Positions 6,032 through 9,189 of a stretch of DNA of 9,189 bases are shown piece by piece; positions within the stretch are counted from its first letter, which is position 1, and each line of letters starts with the position of its first letter. The notes beneath the pieces were generated by a model. That model was not told where the DNA came from, made no database searches, and saw only the letters and a program-made list of their open reading frames with translations. Source of the stretch: Geoglobus sp. (GTDB lineage Archaea > Halobacteriota > Archaeoglobi > Archaeoglobales > Archaeoglobaceae); contig JALURI010000194.1 of the NCBI GenBank assembly GCA_027016965.1, positions 14,082-23,270 of the forward strand, read 5' to 3'. Both the position numbers and the translations under genes were made by a program.

Positions 6032-6955
6032 ATGAGCAGAGCTGAAATTTTAACAGATCAGATTCTTGAGAAAATCAAAGGTCAGAATGTTAGGGTAAAG
6101 AGGGAAGACATTCTGAAAAGAATGAAACTGCTTATTGAGGAGTTCAAGGTTCCTGAGAGCGAGGCTGTCAGAACAATAACAAACTATCTTGTCAGAGAAT
6201 ACGGGGTTTCAAGGGAAGAGCTGATAGATAAAACCTCTCCTCTTGTGAAAATATCTGAGATAACAAAACCGAATCAGTGGGTGAGTTTAAAGGCAAAGGT
6301 TGTTCAGCTTTGGGATTCGAACTCTTCTAACGTCTCTCAGGTTGGGCTGATTGGAGATGAAACAGGGATAATCAAGTTTGTGATATGGAGTAAAGCTGAG
6401 ATGCCTGAGGTTGAGGAGGGGAAGAGCTACCTGTTTCAGAATGTTGTAACAGATAGTTTTCAGGGGAGAATGCAGGTAAATGTGAACAGAACCAGCAGAA
6501 TTGTTGAGATTGACGAAGACATTCATTTACCGCCAAGAGAGATTGACGTTGTTGGAGCTATAATTTCATTTCAGCAGAACAGCGGGCTGATAAAGAGATG
6601 CAATGAATGTGGGAGAGTTCTTGTTAAAGGTGCGTGTCAGATCCATGGAAAAGTTGATGGTTACGATGATCTCAGAGTCAAAGCCGTTCTGGATGATGGT
6701 GAAAGTGTGTATGAGATCATACTCAACGAGGAGAACATTTCAAGTTTGACAGGCATAAATCTTGAGAAAGCTCTTGAGATCGCCAAGGAAAATCTTGATA
6801 GAAACGCGGTTCTTGCCGAGCTCAAAAACAAACTTATGGGCAGATACTTCAGGGTGAAGGGTTTGAGAGGAGGGAGGTATCTCCTTGTTAAGGAGATAGA
6901 GCATTACAAACCATCTATTGAGGAGTTTGAAGAGATTCTGGAGGTATTAGCATGA
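6032..6955 (+). CDS. rpa: Euryarchaeal replication protein A (single-strand DNA-binding), zinc-finger type
   Basis: RPA coats single-stranded DNA in replication, recombination and repair. The 307-residue product has an N-terminal helical region (about 1-70), then a first OB-fold (about 80-160: WVSLKAKVVQLWDSN, GLIGDETGIIKFVIW, NVVTDSFQGRMQVNV), and a second zinc-containing OB domain (about 170-290). The zinc motif is C190-X2-C193-X8-C202-X2-H205 in RCNECGRVLVKGACQIH. As I recall, this is the pattern reported for Pyrococcus RPA41 and other euryarchaeal RPAs, so the protein is the large-subunit type, though with few OB-folds. ATG 6032 is the first start after a stop codon in the same frame at 6023-6025. 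The gene overlaps rpap by 4 bases, the standard euryarchaeal pairing. Confidence 0.9.
   Translation: MSRAEILTDQILEKIKGQNVRVKREDILKRMKLLIEEFKVPESEAVRTITNYLVREYGVSREELIDKTSPLVKISEITKPNQWVSLKAKVVQLWDSNSSNVSQVGLIGDETGIIKFVIWSKAEMPEVEEGKSYLFQNVVTDSFQGRMQVNVNRTSRIVEIDEDIHLPPREIDVVGAIISFQQNSGLIKRCNECGRVLVKGACQIHGKVDGYDDLRVKAVLDDGESVYEIILNEENISSLTGINLEKALEIAKENLDRNAVLAELKNKLMGRYFRVKGLRGGRYLLVKEIEHYKPSIEEFEEILEVLA
6940..6945 (+). promoter_or_regulatory. Shine-Dalgarno site for rpap
   Basis: GGAGGT lies in the last rpa codons, six bases before the rpap ATG at 6952. It is a perfect match to the anti-Shine-Dalgarno complement and fixes the rpap start. With the ATGA overlap it points to coupled translation. 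Confidence 0.7.
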
Positions 6956-7602
6956 TCAGGAAAAGGGAGGTTGCAAAAAGGGTTTTTGCCCAAGAACTTA
7001 TCAGCTCAACTTACCAGATTGAGGATGAGAATCAGATAAAATATGTTCTAACTCCAACAGGAGAGAGGGTGAACAGGATTTTCAGCGTTGCTGTTCTTCT
7101 TGACAAGGAGGAAATCGGAGCAGACACAAACTTCTGGAGACTTAGGCTTGCTGATCCAACCGGGACATTCTTTGCCACAGTTGGCAGATTTCAGCCTGAA
7201 GCCCTTGATGTAATTGGAGAGATAAACGTTCCTGAGCTTGTGGCGTTAGTTGGCAAGACGAGAGTCTTTGAGGGCACATCAAGAAAGCTTGTTTCAATCA
7301 GACCTGAGATCATATCGCCAGTTGATCTTGCAGTCAGGGATTACTGGGTCCTTGAAACAGCCAGAAGAACCCTTGAAAGGATTGATGGAATGGAAAAAAG
7401 GGAAGGGGAGGATGTGGAGCTTGCCTGGAGGGTATACAACCCTGATCTGAATGAATACAGAGAGATGGTCAGAAAGGCTGTTGTGACTGTCAGGGAAGAT
7501 GTAGAGGTAATGGAGAAATTTGAGAAGGAAGAGGAGATTGATTTCACGGGTTTTGAATTTGAGGAGGAAGAGATAGATCTGACTGATCTGCTTGAAGAAT
7601 GA
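6952..7602 (+). CDS. RPA-associated protein (RPAP, COG3390 type)
   Basis: This 216-residue protein matches the family encoded beside euryarchaeal rpa genes, whose members act with RPA in DNA metabolism and, in haloarchaea, copurify with it. The N-terminal KREVAKRVFAQELISST is the family's typical opening. An OB-fold-like segment follows: VNRIFSVAVLLDKEE, FWRLRLADPTGTFFATVGRFQPEA and ALVGKTRVF (about 40-106). Next come SPVDLAVRDYWVLETARRTLERI and a helical part. The C-terminus is strongly acidic, with a doubled EEEIDxT motif at 193-199 and 205-211, ending LTDLLEE. The ATG overlaps the rpa stop as ATGA and has the GGAGGT site six bases upstream. Its stop directly abuts the stop of the convergent transporter gene. 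Confidence 0.88.
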   Translation: MIRKREVAKRVFAQELISSTYQIEDENQIKYVLTPTGERVNRIFSVAVLLDKEEIGADTNFWRLRLADPTGTFFATVGRFQPEALDVIGEINVPELVALVGKTRVFEGTSRKLVSIRPEIISPVDLAVRDYWVLETARRTLERIDGMEKREGEDVELAWRVYNPDLNEYREMVRKAVVTVREDVEVMEKFEKEEEIDFTGFEFEEEEIDLTDLLEE

Positions 7603-8745
7603 TCATGTTTTCCTCATGAGAACTGCACCTGTGAAGCTCATGATTCCGGCTGAAATCAGAGAAAGGAAAAATCCTCCCGTGACATCTGCAAGATACCCAC
7701 CAAATGCAGGACCGAACATCTGACCCATGCCAAAAAACAGGGTTACAAAGCCAATTGCGGCAGATGCAGAGTCCTTTCCTGCAATGTCACCGCAGTAAGC
7801 CTGAACAAGTGGGGGGATTGAGAGCATGGAAAGCCCTGTCAGAACTGTTGCAAGAAACGCAGTGTAAATGCCCTTTGAAAAGGCAAAGAGTATGAAGGCG
7901 GTACCCATTATTGAGTAAACCATCTGAAGTGCAGTCTTCCTCCCAATCCTGTCTGATGCTCTTCCCCACAGAATGGCACCTGCAATGGACAAAAATCCGA
8001 GAACAGACCAGAGAAAGCTTGAAATCGTGTAATCAACGCCCCTGCTTATCAGATGAGATGTGAAGAATGTAACGAAAATTATGTATGATGAACCGAAGAA
8101 AATGTAGGATATGCCCAGAAAAAGAAGTCTTCTCTCCCTGTAAACCTCTCTGATCGGTATTCTCGACTCAGAAACAAATTTTTCCGGGGTTTCTTTAAGT
8201 CTGAGTGAAAGCACAAGGACAGCAAATGCTATTGCTGCCAGAAACTGCCATCCTGCTCTCCAGTCGTAGCTCAGTATAATCCAGGGAAGGGAAAATCCAG
8301 CAAAAATTATGCCCACACTTGAACCTGAGTTTATTATTCCCAGTGCAAAGCCCCTTTTTTCGATTCCAAACCACTTTGCAGCCAAACCAACAAGACCCAC
8401 ATTGACTCCAGCTGAGCCTATTCCTGTCAGAAATCTGTAAAAACCTGCATCAATAAAGCTTCCTGAAAAAGATGTCAGAAACAGGGTCACAGCCACAAGC
8501 AGGAGAGACGAGACAACAATCCTTTTTGATCCGTATTTTGATGCCAAGTATCCTGCAAATGGTGAAAAGAGCACATATCCAAGGAAGTTTGCTGAGGCAA
8601 TTGCTCCCATTTCAGTGTAATTCACCATCAATCCAGCTCTCATTGGCTCAAGGATGACTGTGTAGGCAAACCTTGCCAGTCCAAGGGCGGAAAATATGCC
8701 AAGCAATCCTACAAGAAGTGTAAACACCTCTTCCCTTTTCACCAT
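7603..8745 (-). CDS. Major facilitator superfamily transporter, YbfB/YjiJ-like
   Basis: This 380-residue membrane protein has the hydrophobic pattern of about 12 transmembrane helices in two halves, with a hydrophilic central loop (about 182-206, LRLKETPEKF...REVYRERR). The first helix carries LGLARFAYTVILEPM (21-35), typical of the YbfB/YjiJ group. The MFS loop motif appears as GYLASKYGSKR (65-75) and again in the second half as GRASDRIGRK (261-270). A proton-coupled small-molecule carrier is likely; the substrate and direction cannot be told. ATG 8745 is followed by a positively charged MVKREE lead before helix 1. It lies 28 bases after the GNAT gene on the same strand, with an AT-rich box between. 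Its stop meets the rpap stop with no gap. Confidence 0.88.
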   Translation of the reverse strand: MVKREEVFTLLVGLLGIFSALGLARFAYTVILEPMRAGLMVNYTEMGAIASANFLGYVLFSPFAGYLASKYGSKRIVVSSLLLVAVTLFLTSFSGSFIDAGFYRFLTGIGSAGVNVGLVGLAAKWFGIEKRGFALGIINSGSSVGIIFAGFSLPWIILSYDWRAGWQFLAAIAFAVLVLSLRLKETPEKFVSESRIPIREVYRERRLLFLGISYIFFGSSYIIFVTFFTSHLISRGVDYTISSFLWSVLGFLSIAGAILWGRASDRIGRKTALQMVYSIMGTAFILFAFSKGIYTAFLATVLTGLSMLSIPPLVQAYCGDIAGKDSASAAIGFVTLFFGMGQMFGPAFGGYLADVTGGFFLSLISAGIMSFTGAVLMRKT

Positions 8746-8761
8746 TGAAAATTGCCTGAAT

Positions 8762-8776
8762 TACTTTAAAAATCTA
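8762..8776 (-). promoter_or_regulatory. TATA-like element of the MFS transporter gene
   Basis: The minus strand reads AGATTTTTAAAGTAA, with TTTTTAAAG centred about 24 bases before the ATG at 8745. It overlaps the end of the GNAT gene. The transporter may therefore have its own start site as well as read-through from the acetyltransferase. Confidence 0.35.
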
Positions 8777-9189
8777 TCCTGAATTGATGTAGAGCGAGAG
8801 CTTTACAACGCTCTCCTCCCTTCCCATAAGGTTCATACCGGGTGGAAATTTTTTCTCAACCTGAAATCCCTCTTTTCTGAATATGTGCATTGCAGCCATG
8901 TTTTTCTCATTTATGAAGCTTATCACCTTTTTTACCTCTTTTTTCTCAGCCAGAGCTACTATCTCTCTCAGCATAATCTGTCCTATCCCCTGATTCTGGC
9001 AGTCATCGTGAACAATAATTCCGATCTCCCCTGAGCCAGTCTCATGGGTTATCAGCCTCACCTCTCCGACTATCCTTCCATGATCATCCTCGGCAACAAT
9101 TGAGAAAACATTCCTGAAATCAACTCTTTGCAGCATGACCTCAACCTCTTTTTCCGTGAATCTGTATGGTCTCAGAAATCTCATTGTTC
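8774..9189 (-). CDS. GNAT-family N-acetyltransferase, 5' end beyond the window
   Basis: GNAT enzymes move an acetyl group from acetyl-CoA to an amine on a protein, antibiotic or metabolite. The visible 136 residues from ATG 9184 contain the core fold: FSIVAEDDHGRIVGEVRLI (motif D/A strands), GEIGIIVHDDCQNQGIG with the acetyl-CoA pyrophosphate loop QNQGIG (63-68), and the motif B region INEKNMAAMHIFRKEGFQVEKKF (about 91-113). RFLRPYRFTEKEVEVML resembles the middle of the Pat/acetyl-CoA-synthetase-associated GNAT domain, where some 30-40 residues normally precede it. The reading frame stays open to the right edge, so the real start is probably outside and ATG 9184 internal. Such proteins can acetylate acetyl-CoA synthetase or Alba in archaea, but that role is not shown here. 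Confidence 0.82.
   Translation of the reverse strand, partial: TMRFLRPYRFTEKEVEVMLQRVDFRNVFSIVAEDDHGRIVGEVRLITHETGSGEIGIIVHDDCQNQGIGQIMLREIVALAEKKEVKKVISFINEKNMAAMHIFRKEGFQVEKKFPPGMNLMGREESVVKLSLYINSG

Noticed and set aside
6030..6050. Box C/D-like CTGATGAG...CTGA at the start of rpa
   Set aside because: The spacing between the boxes is only a few bases, with no room for a guide, and there are no matching C'/D boxes.
5917..6052. Minus-strand open frame between ilvC and rpa with protein-like composition (AAINIRFSDEMKVIQKEL)
   Set aside because: No ATG, GTG or TTG precedes the protein-like part; the only ATG (5988) leaves 23 codons, ending inside ilvC. No promoter or ribosome site was seen. 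Probably chance, although a gene remnant cannot be excluded.
7341..7547. Ser-rich minus-strand frame opposite rpap
   Set aside because: Its composition is that expected from the complement of acidic Glu/Lys codons; no start signals were seen.
1..9189. Defence island, CRISPR, mobile element or integrated virus
   Set aside because: All recognisable genes are core metabolic, information-processing or transport genes with uniform base use; no direct repeats with spacers, transposase or integrase was seen.

Overview
This window looks like ordinary chromosomal DNA from a euryarchaeon, most likely a member of the Archaeoglobales (Archaeoglobus, Ferroglobus or Geoglobus type). The evidence is a TFIIB-type initiation factor, an archaeal Gar1, a euryarchaeal zinc-finger RPA followed by its RPA-associated protein, AGA/AGG-rich arginine codons, and many starts placed about 25 bases after a TATA-like box, as in leaderless archaeal transcription. 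The genus is an inference from protein style and cannot be settled here. The region is gene-dense: no gene-free stretch exceeds 115 bases. No tRNA, rRNA, CRISPR, insertion sequence or phage feature is visible.

Layout. Minus strand, 1-4366: the start of an FAD-linked (D-lactate/glycolate type) oxidase that runs off the left edge; transcription factor B (tfb); gar1, whose 3' end overlaps tfb by 92 bases; then a two-gene unit in which a sugar-nucleotide pyrophosphorylase gene overlaps a downstream radical SAM/helix-hairpin-helix gene by 4 bases. A 72-base divergent promoter region (4367-4438) separates these from the plus-strand genes: moaC (molybdopterin biosynthesis) and ilvC (branched-chain amino acids), a T-rich terminator, then rpa and rpap (single-strand DNA binding), which also overlap by 4 bases. 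The right end is minus strand: an MFS transporter whose stop codon directly abuts that of rpap, and a GNAT acetyltransferase that runs off the right edge.

How the genes relate. gar1-tfb joins RNA-modification and transcription-initiation genes and probably shares one transcript. rpa-rpap is a single-strand DNA-binding module. The pyrophosphorylase and radical SAM genes are translationally coupled, but the shared pathway is unknown. moaC and ilvC are co-oriented without an obvious functional link.

I do not see a clear new system. The most unusual point is the gar1/tfb overlap: a purine-rich tandem repeat is read in two frames, giving a Lys/Arg/Gly tail on Gar1 and a charged N-terminal extension on TFB. 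Other points are the radical SAM cysteine spacing, a hairpin at that gene's stop codon, and the abutting convergent stop codons.
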